The translations under genes and the position numbers were made by a program. Positions 33,781 through 42,485 of a stretch of 64,000 bases of DNA are shown here, in pieces (the first letter of the stretch is position 1; each line of letters starts with the position of its first letter). Source of the DNA: Sphingomonas pseudosanguinis. GTDB taxonomy: Bacteria > Pseudomonadota > Alphaproteobacteria > Sphingomonadales > Sphingomonadaceae. The stretch covers positions 62,001 to 126,000 of the forward strand of contig NZ_JACIDH010000001.1 in assembly GCF_014196255.1 (NCBI RefSeq). The letters run 5' to 3'. The notes below the pieces were generated by a model, which ran no database searches, had not been told where the DNA came from, and saw only the letters and a list, made by a program, of their open reading frames with translations.

Positions 33781-34185
33781 TCAGCTCTTGTCGGTCGGCG
33801 CCTTGCGCTGGACGAACTGTTCCAGCGCCGACAGTGCCAGCCCGGCGATCGCGGTGACATCCGGCCGGGTTGATGCGGGCGGAGTCGGTGCAGGCTGAGT
33901 TGGTATCGACGGGGGCGGTGGGGGCGCGGCCGCATCGCTCGCGTTTGGTGCCGGTGTCGGATCGGTGGCCCCGCGCGTCGTATCGCGCGTCAGGGCGGCC
34001 GCCATGGCGACGACGCCCGTGGCGATCAGTTGCCGCCCTATCGGACTGCGCGCCTGATCCAGCAGGACCTGCCCCACCCGGTGCAGCGGCGAGGGCTGTT
34101 CCCCGGCGGCCCGCGCCGCGGCGGCCTGTTCGAAGGCGGCCCGTTCGGCCTTTTTCTGTTTCTTCTTCTGCTTCTTCTTGCCCAT
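33781..34185 (-). CDS. Hypothetical protein, Lys-rich N-terminus and Pro-rich linker
   Basis: 134 residues from ATG 34185 (MGKKKQKKKQKKAERAAF). A strongly basic start is followed by a moderately hydrophobic stretch (IGRQLIATGVVAMAAALTR, about 55-75), a Pro/Ala/Thr-rich linker and a short C-terminal helix (TAIAGLALSALEQFVQR). Unrecognised. Downstream of rpoN, where hpf and ptsN often stand in proteobacteria; it is neither. Confidence 0.6.
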   Translation of the reverse strand: MGKKKQKKKQKKAERAAFEQAAAARAAGEQPSPLHRVGQVLLDQARSPIGRQLIATGVVAMAAALTRDTTRGATDPTPAPNASDAAAPPPPPSIPTQPAPTPPASTRPDVTAIAGLALSALEQFVQRKAPTDKS

Positions 34186-34257
34186 CGCCGCGCCACTCCC
34201 GCCAAGCTGTATTTGCAATATAATACACCTGCGCGCCCATTCAACGGGCGGAGCGGA

Positions 34258-35742
34258 TCAGCCGTTCAGCGTGCGGGCGCGGCGGCGTTGCACCGAGCTG
34301 CCGATGCCCATCGACTCGCGATATTTGGCCACCGTCCGCCGCGCGATGTCGAAGCCCTTGGCCTGGAGCAGTTCGACCAGCGTGTCGTCGGACAGGATCT
34401 TGGCGCCTTCGTTCGCGATCAGCGTCTTGATCGCGCTCTTCACCGCCTCGGCCGACACCGCATCGCCGCCATCCGCCGCCGCGATGCCGCTGGTGAAGAA
34501 GAATTTGAGTTCGAACAGCCCGCGCGCGCAGCTGAGATATTTGTTGCTGGTCACCCGGCTGACGGTCGATTCGTGCATGCCGATCGCCTCGGCGACTCGC
34601 GCCAGCGTCAGCGGCTTCAGATGCGCGACGCCGTGGAGGAAGAACGCCTCCTGCTGCTTGACGATTTCGGTCGCGACCTTGATGATCGTGCGCTGCCGCT
34701 GGTCGAGCGCCTTCATCAGCCAGTTGGCGCTGGCCAGACAATCGGCGAGCCACGCCTTGGACCCCTTGTCCTGCGGGCCGTGGCGCAGCTCCTGATAATA
34801 GCGGCGGTTGACCAGCACGCGGGGCAGGGTGGCGGTGTTGAGCTCGATGCCCCAGCCATTCTTCGTCCGGGTAACGAACAGATCGGGCACCACGCCCTGC
34901 GCGGCCTCGCCGCCATAGCGACAGCCGGGCTTGGGGTCATAGCCGCGCAACTCGCGGATCATGTCCGCCATGTCCTCGTCATCGACCCCGCACAGCCGTT
35001 TGAGCCGGACCAGGTCGCCGCGTGCGAGAAGGTCGAGATTGGCGATCAGCCTGGCCATGCACGGGTCGTAACGGTCCGCCTCGCGCGCCTGGAGCGCCAG
35101 ACATTCGGCCAGATCGCGCGCGCCGACGCCGGTGGGATCGAAGCTCTGGACGACGCCCAGCACCGCCTCGACCTGCGCCACCGCGACGCCCAGACGCTGC
35201 GCGATCTCACCCAGCGGCGCGGTCAGATAGCCCGCCTCGTCCAGCTGGTCGATCAGATGGCTGGCGATGGTCCGCTCGACGCCCGACAGGGCGAGCGCCG
35301 CCTGCGCCTCCAGATGCTCGGCGAGATTGGGCGCGGCGTCGGCCAGCGAGTCCCAGTCGGGACCGTCCTCGCTCCCCAAGCCGGCGCCGCCACTCCCGCC
35401 GTTCAGCGACAGGCCGCCATCGGGGCCGGTGCCACCATCGGCGATGCTGTCCTGCTGATGGCTTTCGGTGGCGTAGTCCAGGTCGAGCGCGCGGTCCTCG
35501 GCCGGTGCGGTGCCGCTCACCAGTTCGTCGGCACCCGCCGGGGCCTCGCGCTCGGGGCGTTCGGGCGTCGCCACCTCACGCACTGCACTCGCGTCGAGCA
35601 GGGGGTTCTTCTCCACCTCCTCGGCGATGAACGCCTCGATCTCCAGATTGGACAGCGTCAGCAGCTTGATCGCCTGCTGCAACTGCGGCGTCATCACCAG
35701 CGATTGCGACTGGCGGATGTCGAGGCGCGGCGCCAGGCTCAT
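34258..35742 (-). CDS. rpoN: RNA polymerase sigma-54 factor RpoN
   Basis: 494 residues from ATG 35742. Region I (RLDIRQSQSLVMTPQLQQAIKLLTLSNLEIEAFIAEEVEKNPLLD), an acidic region II, the core-binding and DNA-binding regions, and the C-terminal RpoN box (ARRTVAKYRESMGIGSS) are all present. Required for the sigma-54 promoters at 18.1 and 21.1 kb. Its ribosome-binding site is inside a family A repeat, see separate entry. Follows lptB on the same strand. Confidence 0.97.
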   Translation of the reverse strand: MSLAPRLDIRQSQSLVMTPQLQQAIKLLTLSNLEIEAFIAEEVEKNPLLDASAVREVATPERPEREAPAGADELVSGTAPAEDRALDLDYATESHQQDSIADGGTGPDGGLSLNGGSGGAGLGSEDGPDWDSLADAAPNLAEHLEAQAALALSGVERTIASHLIDQLDEAGYLTAPLGEIAQRLGVAVAQVEAVLGVVQSFDPTGVGARDLAECLALQAREADRYDPCMARLIANLDLLARGDLVRLKRLCGVDDEDMADMIRELRGYDPKPGCRYGGEAAQGVVPDLFVTRTKNGWGIELNTATLPRVLVNRRYYQELRHGPQDKGSKAWLADCLASANWLMKALDQRQRTIIKVATEIVKQQEAFFLHGVAHLKPLTLARVAEAIGMHESTVSRVTSNKYLSCARGLFELKFFFTSGIAAADGGDAVSAEAVKSAIKTLIANEGAKILSDDTLVELLQAKGFDIARRTVAKYRESMGIGSSVQRRRARTLNG

Positions 35743-35749
35743 GGCTTTT

Positions 35750-35869
35750 TTCCTCCCCTGCAAGGGGAGGGGGACCATGCGAAGCATGGTGGAGGGGTGT
35801 CGCCCTCTCGATGGCGGGACACCCCTCCGTCAGGCCTGCGGCCTGCCACCTCCCCTGCGAGGGAAGGAA
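35750..35869. repeat. Dispersed palindromic repeat, family A, copy 2
   Basis: 120-bp element in the lptB-rpoN gap with the same ends and internal arms as copy 1 (GGAGGGGTGTCGCC / GACACCCCTCC, CCGTCAGGCC-TGCG-GCCTG). The copy lies only eight bases from the rpoN start codon, so any rpoN message from lptB or beyond carries it in the leader. Confidence 0.9.
35752..35770 (-). promoter_or_regulatory. rpoN ribosome-binding site inside a hairpin
   Basis: Minus strand CCTCCCCTTGCAGGGGAGG forms an 8-bp stem with a three-base loop. Its 3' arm contains GGAGG (35752-35756), nine bases before the rpoN ATG, the only good Shine-Dalgarno sequence there. In the folded RNA it would be hidden. Confidence 0.65.
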
Positions 35870-35952
35870 GGAGGGAGATGCCAATCCGCCCCGCGCCGCC
35901 CGCCTCGCCGGTCATGCCCACAGGTGCGGATCGACGGGCGCTTCTCATCAGA

Positions 35953-36753
35953 TCAGAGCGAGAAGCCTTCGCCCAGATAGAGCCGGCGGACATTGGCGTC
36001 GGCGACCAGTTCCTCCGGCGATCCGGTGAACAGCACGCGGCCGTCATAGATGATGTAGGCGCGGTCGACGATGTCGAGCGTCTCGCGGACATTGTGATCG
36101 GTGATGAGGACGCCGATGTCGCGGCTCTTCAGATCCTTCACCAGATCGCGGATGTCGGCGATCGAGATCGGATCGATGCCCGCGAACGGTTCGTCGAGCA
36201 GCATGATCGACGGGTCGGCGGCCAGCGCGCGCGCGATCTCGGCCCGGCGACGTTCACCACCTGACAGCGCCATGGCGGGCGCGGCGCGCAACCGCGTCAG
36301 CCCGAATTCCTCGAGCAGTCGGTCCAGCTTGCGCGCGCGCTCGGCGGGGTCCGGCTCGGCCAGTTCGAGCACGGTCGAGATGTTCTTCTCGATCGATAGC
36401 CCGCGAAAGATCGAGGTTTCCTGCGGCAGATACCCCAGGCCCAGGATCGCGCGGCGATACATGGGCAGGCCGGTGATGTCCTCGCCGTCCAGCATGATGC
36501 GGCCCGAATCGGGCTTCACCAGCCCCATGACGGAATAGAAGCAGGTCGTCTTGCCCGCGCCATTGGGGCCGAGCAGGCCGATCACCTCGCCGCGCCCGAC
36601 CGACACCGACACGTCGGTCAGGACGACGCGCTTGTCATAGCTCTTGGCGATCGAGACGACCTGAAGCCCTTGCGACACGGGCGGCTCGGCCGCCGGGCGC
36701 GGCGCGCCGCCGGTGCGATCGCTGCCCTCGCGGGTCGGGGTTTCCATGTCCAT
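35953..36753 (-). CDS. lptB: LPS export ABC transporter ATP-binding protein LptB
   Basis: 266 residues from ATG 36753. ABC ATPase powering LptFG. Walker A GPNGAGKTT, Q-loop PQETSIFRGLS, ABC signature LSGGERRRAEIARAL, Walker B IMLLDEPFAGIDP and switch ITDHNVRETL are visible. The N-terminal 30 residues are a variable extension before LQVVSIAKSYDKR. The operon order rnd-lptC-lptA-lptB-rpoN is typical of alphaproteobacteria. Confidence 0.96.
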   Translation of the reverse strand: MDMETPTREGSDRTGGAPRPAAEPPVSQGLQVVSIAKSYDKRVVLTDVSVSVGRGEVIGLLGPNGAGKTTCFYSVMGLVKPDSGRIMLDGEDITGLPMYRRAILGLGYLPQETSIFRGLSIEKNISTVLELAEPDPAERARKLDRLLEEFGLTRLRAAPAMALSGGERRRAEIARALAADPSIMLLDEPFAGIDPISIADIRDLVKDLKSRDIGVLITDHNVRETLDIVDRAYIIYDGRVLFTGSPEELVADANVRRLYLGEGFSL

Positions 36754-36844
36754 CGGCCGGTGTCTTCCCTTTCCTGGGCGACTGTAGCGGCCCCCGCGCC
36801 GACCGCAAATGGTCATCGGCGCGGACGGCATCGCCCTGATGATG

Positions 36845-37387
36845 TCAGTTGCGGTCGGGGACCGAGAAGGTGCCCGTCACCCGGCCCGACGGCGCGCGTG
36901 TCGTGGTGCCCGCTGCCGCGCCGCTGCCGCCGCCCGCGACCGACGATCCGTCGATCACCGCGCGACCGGTATCCAGATTGATGGTCAGCCGCCCGCCGCT
37001 CACCGTATTGCCGCCCTGGGTCAGGGTGACGTTGCCCAGCATGGTGATGACCCGGCGGTTGAGGTCGTAGATCGCATATTGGCTGCGCGCGGTCTGGTCG
37101 GGCCGCTTGACGACCACCCCGCCCGAGGCGTCCAGCCGCGAGACCTGCGGATTGCCGCCGATCACCTGGCCGGTATAGGCCACCGTCATCCGCGCTGCGT
37201 TCAGCGTCATCTCCGCCTGGCGCACCGCGACATTGCCCGCCAGGACGGCGCGATTCGCCTTGTCCTGCAACTCGATATGGTCCGCGCCGAAATCGATCGG
37301 CGCGCGGCTGTTGTGCCGGGTCTGCGCCGGGGCGGAGGCCGCGAGGGCGATGAGGACAGGCGCCATCACGGCGGTGAGCTTGTGCAT
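36845..37387 (-). CDS. lptA: LPS transport periplasmic bridge protein LptA
   Basis: 180 residues with a signal peptide (MHKLTAVMAPVLIALAASAPAQ). The OstA/LptA beta-jellyroll repeats are visible (PIDFGADHIELQDKANRAVLAGNVAVRQAEMTLNAARMTVAY). C-terminal tail is Gly/Ala/Thr-rich. It carries LPS across the periplasm between LptC and LptD. Confidence 0.92.
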   Translation of the reverse strand: MHKLTAVMAPVLIALAASAPAQTRHNSRAPIDFGADHIELQDKANRAVLAGNVAVRQAEMTLNAARMTVAYTGQVIGGNPQVSRLDASGGVVVKRPDQTARSQYAIYDLNRRVITMLGNVTLTQGGNTVSGGRLTINLDTGRAVIDGSSVAGGGSGAAAGTTTRAPSGRVTGTFSVPDRN

Positions 37388-37405
37388 GACGCGCTATTTC
37401 GTGCT

Positions 37406-38032
37406 TTACGGGACGATGCGCAAGCGGGCGTTGCCATCCAGCGTGACGGTGCGATCTTCCAGATTGGCCCGCAGCTTATCGGCACGGAACGTGCCCTGCG
37501 GAACCTGTCCGGTGACCGCCCCGCCCGAGACCAGCATCCGCTGCTGCAGATCGATCGTCGCGTCGTGCGTCTTCAGATTATAGCCGCCGGCCGATTTGAA
37601 ATCGAGCGGGCCGTCCAGCTTCACCTGTTCGGTGCGCATGTCATAGCGGCCCGAATTGGCGCTGACCGTGGCGGGGCCGTCCGACAGGCGGATCTGCGCG
37701 GCCAGTCGGTTGAGCTGGACCACCGGCTCGGCCGAGCTGCGCTGGATCGCCGAGCCGGCGTCGAGCGAGAAGGGCTGCCCCTTGTCGTCGACGCCGCGAT
37801 ACTGCGCCGCCTGGATCTTCATCCGCTCCTGCGCGACCTCGACCTTCTTCTTGTCGAGCACGAAGGACACCTCGCTCGACGAATAGATCGGCGCCATCAC
37901 CAGGAACGCGGTCAGCACGCCGATCGCGCTGGGCAGCACCCAGCGGGCCATCGTCACGAATCGGTCGTGACGGCTGCCCGGCGCGGCCCAGATCTGGCGC
38001 TGGGTGCGGGCGCGGTCGGCGATTTCGGACAT
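37406..38032 (-). CDS. lptC: LPS export protein LptC
   Basis: 208 residues from ATG 38032. One N-terminal membrane helix (about 29-50, WVLPSAIGVLTAFLVMAPIY) followed by a periplasmic LptC domain (GQPFSLDAGSAIQRSSAEPVVQLNRLAAQIRLSDG; LDGPLDFKSAGGYNLKTHDATID). Between rnd and lptA. The longer reading frame upstream lies inside rnd. Confidence 0.92.
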   Translation of the reverse strand: MSEIADRARTQRQIWAAPGSRHDRFVTMARWVLPSAIGVLTAFLVMAPIYSSSEVSFVLDKKKVEVAQERMKIQAAQYRGVDDKGQPFSLDAGSAIQRSSAEPVVQLNRLAAQIRLSDGPATVSANSGRYDMRTEQVKLDGPLDFKSAGGYNLKTHDATIDLQQRMLVSGGAVTGQVPQGTFRADKLRANLEDRTVTLDGNARLRIVP

Positions 38033-38073
38033 GGCGGCCTTTCCTGCGAAGCCCCGATTCAGGCAAAGATACC

Positions 38074-38694
38074 TTAGGCGTGGGCGAAGATATCGGTTTC
38101 CGGCCAGCCCGCCAGATCGAGTTCGGCGCGCGCCGGCAGGAAATCGAAACAGGCCTGCGCCAGTTCCATCCGCCCCTCGCGCACCAGGCGCTTGTCCAGC
38201 TCCACCTTCATACGGTGAAGATAGCGCACGTCCGACGCGGCATATTCGCGCTGCGCGTCCGACAGCTCGGGCGCGCCCCAGTCCGACGACTGCTGCGCCT
38301 TGGACAGCTCGATGCCCAGCAATTCGCGCACCAGTTCCTTCAGGCCATGGCGGTCGGTATAGGTGCGGATCAGCCGCGAGGCGATCTTGGTGCAGTAGAC
38401 GGGGGCGGCCACCACGCCCAGATAATGGCGGATCGCGGCGATATCGAATCGCCCGAAATGATAGAGCTTCAGCCGTGCCGGATCGGCCAGCAGCGCGCGC
38501 AGATTGGGCGCGGCATAGTCGCTGTCGGGCGAAAAGCGGACGAGATGCTCGTCCGGGCCGCCATCGGACAGCTGGACGACGCACAGCCGGTCGCGCGGCG
38601 TGATCAGGCCCATGGTCTCGGTATCGACCGCGATCGCGGCGCCGGGCGCGAACAGATCGGCGGGAATGTCTTCTTCATGCAAGTGAACGGTCAT
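38074..38694 (-). CDS. rnd: RNase D-like 3'-5' exonuclease
   Basis: 206 residues, exonuclease domain only (no HRDC), the short form common in alphaproteobacteria. DEDD-type active-site pieces: AVDTETMGL (motif I), YHFGRFDIAAI (motif II) and EYAASDVRYLHRM (motif III, Y-x3-D). First gene of the lptC-lptA-lptB-rpoN block. Confidence 0.92.
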   Translation of the reverse strand: MTVHLHEEDIPADLFAPGAAIAVDTETMGLITPRDRLCVVQLSDGGPDEHLVRFSPDSDYAAPNLRALLADPARLKLYHFGRFDIAAIRHYLGVVAAPVYCTKIASRLIRTYTDRHGLKELVRELLGIELSKAQQSSDWGAPELSDAQREYAASDVRYLHRMKVELDKRLVREGRMELAQACFDFLPARAELDLAGWPETDIFAHA

Positions 38695-39029
38695 GCAAAT
38701 GCCCTAGCGACCGGCGGGGCAAGCCTCAACCATGATGATGGAGTCGGGGATCGGCCAAGACGCGGTGCGGCGGTGTCCGGTTCGCCACGGCGATTCGCGC
38801 GAATTTTCGGAGATGTTGTGGAGTTTCGGCCACAATTCCGACGCAATCTGCTTTGTTCGCGATAAAGCGAGAAGCGGTTCGCACGATTTCGTTCGCGATG
38901 GCTCGCCTTCTGCGTTATGGATCGGAACTAGGCGCAAAAGGTTTGGCGCCAAAAGACCCGCGCTCTTCGTCCGGCGCACGGTTCTTGAAGATGACATTTG
39001 CGGGCGAACCGGGAAGACGAACAGGGCTT
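38695..39029. other. Gap between rnd and the double cold-shock gene
   Basis: 335 bases with no supportable gene. Probably holds divergent promoters and a long leader of the cold-shock gene; the segment TTCGCGATAAAGCGAGAAGCGG (38867-38888) contains a GATAAA hexamer but no clear -35. An in-frame ATG at 38991 could extend the cold-shock protein by 13 residues. Confidence 0.4.
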
Positions 39030-39878
39030 ATGGGTTTCGATAGAGGTAGCCGGGGCAATCGCGGCACGCGTGGTCGCGACAAGCGGGACAATTTCGGCGG
39101 CAGCGACGATTTCGGTGGCGGCGGCTTCGGCGGCGGTGACCGTTTCGGTGGCGGCGGCTTCGGCGGTGGCTTCGGTGGTGGCGATCGCTTCGGCGGCGGC
39201 GGCGATCGTGGCGGCTTCGGCGGTGGTGATCGCGGCGGCTTCGGCGGCGGTGGCGGCGGTTTCCGTGGCGGCGGTGGCGGCTTCGGCGGCGGTCGTGGCG
39301 GCGGCGGCATGCCCCCCCAGGTCGTTGGCGAGGGCACCGGCGTCGTGAAGTTCTTCAACGCGCAGAAGGGCTTCGGCTTCGTCGTGCGCGATGACGGCGG
39401 CGAAGACGTGTTCGTGCACATCTCGGCCGTCGAGCAGGCGGGCCTGACCGGTCTGGCCGAGGGTCAGCCGCTCGGCTTCACCCTGGTCGATCGTGGTGGC
39501 CGCATCTCGGCGACCGAACTGAAGATCGAGGGCGAGCCGCTTCCGGTCCAGGAACGCGCCCCCCGCGAACCGCGTGAAGGCGGCTTCGGCGGCGACCGTG
39601 ATCGTGGCCCGCGCGGTGGCGCCGGCGGCGGTTTCGGTGGCGCCCCGCAGCGTCAGCTGACCGGTGAGAAGGCGACCGGCACGGTCAAGTTCTTCAACGC
39701 GATGAAGGGCTTCGGCTTCATTCAGCGCGACGATGGCCAGCCCGACGCGTTCGTCCACATCTCGGCCGTCGAGCGCGCCGGCATGGGTTCGCTGAACGAA
39801 GGCGACCGTCTGCAGTTCGAGATCGAAGTCGATCGTCGCGGCAAGTACGCAGCGGTCAACCTGCAGAACGAGGGCTGA
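39030..39878 (+). CDS. Double cold-shock-domain protein with Gly-rich N-terminus
   Basis: 282 residues from ATG 39030. After MGFDRGSRGNRGTRGRDKRD comes an about 75-residue Gly/Phe/Asp/Arg-rich disordered segment (repeats of FGGGDRFGGGG type). Then two cold-shock domains: GVVKFFNAQKGFGFVVRDDG with DVFVHISAVEQAG, and GTVKFFNAMKGFGFIQRDDG with AFVHISAVERAG. An Arg/Gly-rich linker separates them. RNA chaperone role is inferred. A strong terminator follows. Confidence 0.93.
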   Translation: MGFDRGSRGNRGTRGRDKRDNFGGSDDFGGGGFGGGDRFGGGGFGGGFGGGDRFGGGGDRGGFGGGDRGGFGGGGGGFRGGGGGFGGGRGGGGMPPQVVGEGTGVVKFFNAQKGFGFVVRDDGGEDVFVHISAVEQAGLTGLAEGQPLGFTLVDRGGRISATELKIEGEPLPVQERAPREPREGGFGGDRDRGPRGGAGGGFGGAPQRQLTGEKATGTVKFFNAMKGFGFIQRDDGQPDAFVHISAVERAGMGSLNEGDRLQFEIEVDRRGKYAAVNLQNEG

Positions 39879-39916
39879 TCCCCTCGGCTGAATAAGCCTC
39901 CCTTTTCGGGCGACAG

Positions 39917-39958
39917 GGCCCGGCGTCGCAGCGATGCGACGCCGGGCCTTTTCGTTTT
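39917..39958 (+). terminator. Intrinsic terminator of the double cold-shock gene
   Basis: GGCCCGGCGTCGCA pairs perfectly with TGCGACGCCGGGCC around GCGA, followed by TTTTCGTTTT. 39 bases after the stop. Confidence 0.92.
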
Positions 39959-40057
39959 GATGGGGTCTTCGCCTTTGATCCGGTGGCGGTCGGCGCTGGA
40001 GAGTTGCGGGTGCGCGGGGCTTTCCATCGACGCAGTGCGAACGCTACATCGTCGGCC

Positions 40058-40402
40058 ATGTCCCGCCCTTCCATCACCAATGTGCTGTTCGTGTGTAGCC
40101 AGAACCGGCTGCGCAGTCCGACCGCCGAGCAGGTCTTCGCGACGCGCCGCGACCTGGAGGTCATGTCGGCGGGTACGAATAACGATGCCGACAATCCGCT
40201 GACCGCCGAACTGGTGACCTGGGCCGATGTCATCGTGGTCATGGAGAAGACCCACCGCACCAAGGTGCAGACGCGGTTTCGATCCGCCCTGAATGGCAAG
40301 CGGATGATCTGCCTCGATATTCCGGACGACTATGCCTTTATGGACCCGGCCTTGATCACCTTGCTGACGGCGCGGTTGGCCCGCCATTTCCCATCACGGT
40401 GA
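40058..40402 (+). CDS. Low-molecular-weight protein tyrosine phosphatase-like protein
   Basis: 114 residues from ATG 40058. The CX5R(S/T) phosphatase loop is intact at the N-terminus: VCSQNRLRSPTAE. The rest (MSAGTNNDADNPLTAELVTWADVIVVMEKTHRTKV) matches the short predicted tyrosine phosphatases of COG4551 type rather than classical LMW-PTP, which is longer and has a DP catalytic aspartate near the end; here DIPDDY may serve. Stand-alone gene, substrate unknown. Confidence 0.78.
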   Translation: MSRPSITNVLFVCSQNRLRSPTAEQVFATRRDLEVMSAGTNNDADNPLTAELVTWADVIVVMEKTHRTKVQTRFRSALNGKRMICLDIPDDYAFMDPALITLLTARLARHFPSR

Positions 40403-40480
40403 GTGTGGGCGGTAACGCTCGATCGCACCATGCCCGCGATCATGCACGGCCCGTGACGGTTGCGGTTGCAGGGGGGCGAG

Positions 40481-41344
40481 TTAGGCACTCCGCCTGCGCA
40501 ACGGCCACCGCCACCCACGCCGCACCGCGATCCAACGTAGCAACGCCAGTATCAGTAGCCCCGCCACCAACCAGGGCAAGCCCCCGATCGCCAGCGTGAT
40601 CAGCGACGCGATGCTGGCCGACAGGGTCTCGCCCGCGCTGACCAGGCTCTGGAGAATGGGCGAGCGATCGCTGGGTATCGCGCTGAAATGATAGCTGATG
40701 GTCACACGCGACATGGCGACGCGCTGCGCGAGATCGGCCTGCGCGGCGCGTGCGGCGTCAAGTTCTTCCTGCGTCGTGGCATAGGCGCGTTCGGCTTGAA
40801 CCAGTTCACCGACATTGCCCTTGCCCGCCCGGATGATCGTCAGCAGCCGTTCGGCCAGCGCCTGTTTCGCGCGCACACGAGCGTCGGTATCGATCACCTG
40901 GCGCGTGACGTCCTCGGCCTCCACCTGGCGGCTGGCGACGCGAGCGCCGCTTTCGGTCGCCAAGGCGTCCAGCCGCTGATTGACGTTCGGCACCATATGC
41001 GCATCGATCAGCAGCACGGCCTCGTCGTTGACGACCGAATCATCGGGTCCGGACGTGTCGAGCGACGACGACATGACCAGGCAGCGGGTCGGCCCCAGCT
41101 TGCGGCACAGCGCCAATTGCTGGCCTTGCACCTTCGCAATGGTACGCTCATCGAAATCATAGGTGACCGAATAGCTATAGGCGATGCGCGGCCCATTGGC
41201 GGAGGACGGGGAAGGCGCATAGCCCATCGGGGCCGGGACTGGCTCTTCGACATTGAAGGTGTCCATTTTTTCGACCCGGCTATGCGGCGCGCGATCGCAT
41301 GAGATCAGTGCCAGTGATAGCAACATGACAAACCAATGGCGCAT
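40481..41344 (-). CDS. DUF4349 lipoprotein
   Basis: 287 residues. Lipobox LALISC at residues 11-16 marks a lipoprotein. The central region has a long coiled coil (VEAEDVTRQVIDTDARVRAKQALAERLLTIIRAGKGNVGELVQAERAYATTQEELDAARAAQADLAQRVAMSRVTISY), the DUF4349 signature. One C-terminal membrane helix (about 245-270) is followed by an Arg-rich tail. Function unknown. Confidence 0.82.
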   Translation of the reverse strand: MRHWFVMLLSLALISCDRAPHSRVEKMDTFNVEEPVPAPMGYAPSPSSANGPRIAYSYSVTYDFDERTIAKVQGQQLALCRKLGPTRCLVMSSSLDTSGPDDSVVNDEAVLLIDAHMVPNVNQRLDALATESGARVASRQVEAEDVTRQVIDTDARVRAKQALAERLLTIIRAGKGNVGELVQAERAYATTQEELDAARAAQADLAQRVAMSRVTISYHFSAIPSDRSPILQSLVSAGETLSASIASLITLAIGGLPWLVAGLLILALLRWIAVRRGWRWPLRRRSA

Positions 41345-41494
41345 GACGTCGTCTCCCCTAGGTCATTGTATCATGGTCCGAACAACGGCCTGTCAATGCG
41401 ATGACAGGCGCGGGCGGAATTTCACCAATCGGCGATGAACCATCGTCCCGCCGCCGCGTAGCCCGTTCCGGACTCCACACGAACGGACCGCACC

Positions 41495-41947
41495 ATGTCT
41501 CACCCAGCTTTGCCCGCCCCCGTCCGCCTGCTCGGCCCCGCCGGTATCCTGCCGCAGGCGATCTGCGTCGCCTTCGCCCTGCTGTGGCCCGAGCAGCGGA
41601 TCTTGGCGGGGATCGCCGGTGGATTGTATGCCGCGTCGATCCTGTCCTTCCTGGGTGGGCTGTGGTGGATCGAGGCGCTGATGCGCGGTGACCAGCGTGC
41701 CGTCCCTTATGTCATTGCCGTCCTGCCCAGCCTGATCGCCTGGGCGGCGCTGCTGGCGCCGCTGACGGGGCTGAGCGGCATGGCGGGGTCGTTGTTGTTG
41801 CTGGGCATCGTCATCCTGATGTCGCCGATCGCCGACAAGAGCATCGGGCGGCTGGCGAGCGACATGCCGGGCTGGTGGCGGCTGCGCTGGGGGCTGTCGA
41901 TCGGGCTGGGCGGTCTGACGCTGCTGCTGGGCGCGATCCTGGCGTAA
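41495..41947 (+). CDS. DUF3429 family membrane protein
   Basis: 150 residues with four to five predicted membrane helices (ILPQAICVAFALLW; IAGGLYAASILSFLGGLWW; VPYVIAVLPSLIAWAALLAPL; MAGSLLLLGIVILMS; GLSIGLGGLTLLLGAIL). The G-W-W-x-E pattern fits DUF3429. Function unknown. Alone in a 150-base upstream gap. Confidence 0.75.
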   Translation: MSHPALPAPVRLLGPAGILPQAICVAFALLWPEQRILAGIAGGLYAASILSFLGGLWWIEALMRGDQRAVPYVIAVLPSLIAWAALLAPLTGLSGMAGSLLLLGIVILMSPIADKSIGRLASDMPGWWRLRWGLSIGLGGLTLLLGAILA

Positions 41948-41980
41948 TACGCAACCGGCTTGCCTCGCCGGCCATGCTCC

Positions 41981-41996
41981 TGTACCGATCGGTACA
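41981..41996. promoter_or_regulatory. TetR-type operator
   Basis: A perfect 16-bp palindrome TGTACCGATCGGTACA, of the ACCGATCGGT class bound by many TetR regulators, 21 bases before the NTF2-like gene. A TTGCCT hexamer (41960-41965) lies 17 bases from TACCGA, so the operator would cover the -10 region. The TetR gene is next but one in the same operon. Confidence 0.72.
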
Positions 41997-42016
41997 CTGA
42001 AAGATGATCGAGAGGC

Positions 42017-42481
42017 ATGATGCGTCCGCCATTTCCGCCCTTCAACGCCGAGAGCGCCGCGCAAAAGGTTCGCGCCGCCGAGGACGCCTGGAACAGTCGC
42101 GACCCGGAACGCGTGGTGCGGGCCTATACGCCTGACTGCGCATGGCGGAACCGGGCCCAGTTCGTCACCGGTCATGCCGAGATCGTCGCCTTCCTGCGCG
42201 CCAAATGGACGCGTGAGCTGGACTATCGGCTCATCAAGGAGTTGTGGGCGCAGGAAGGCAGCCGGATCGCGGTGCGCTTCGCCTATGAATGGCATGACGA
42301 TAGCGGCCAATGGTATCGGTCCTATGGCAATGAAAACTGGGATTTCGCCGAGGACGGCCGGATGGCGCGGCGGATCGCGTCGATCAACGACCTGCCGATC
42401 GCCGAGGACGCGCGGCTGTTCCATTGGCCGCTGGGTGCGCGTCCCGCCGATCACCCGTCGCTGAGCGACCTGGGGCTGTAA
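42017..42481 (+). CDS. NTF2-like protein, DUF1348 family
   Basis: 154 residues. Family pattern is clear: [45 protein letters not shown], then [41 protein letters not shown]. Members have an SnoaL/NTF2 fold; the activity of this one is not known. Four bases from the TetR gene, so both are likely controlled by the operator upstream. Confidence 0.85.
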   Translation: MMRPPFPPFNAESAAQKVRAAEDAWNSRDPERVVRAYTPDCAWRNRAQFVTGHAEIVAFLRAKWTRELDYRLIKELWAQEGSRIAVRFAYEWHDDSGQWYRSYGNENWDFAEDGRMARRIASINDLPIAEDARLFHWPLGARPADHPSLSDLGL

Positions 42482-42485
42482 CGTC

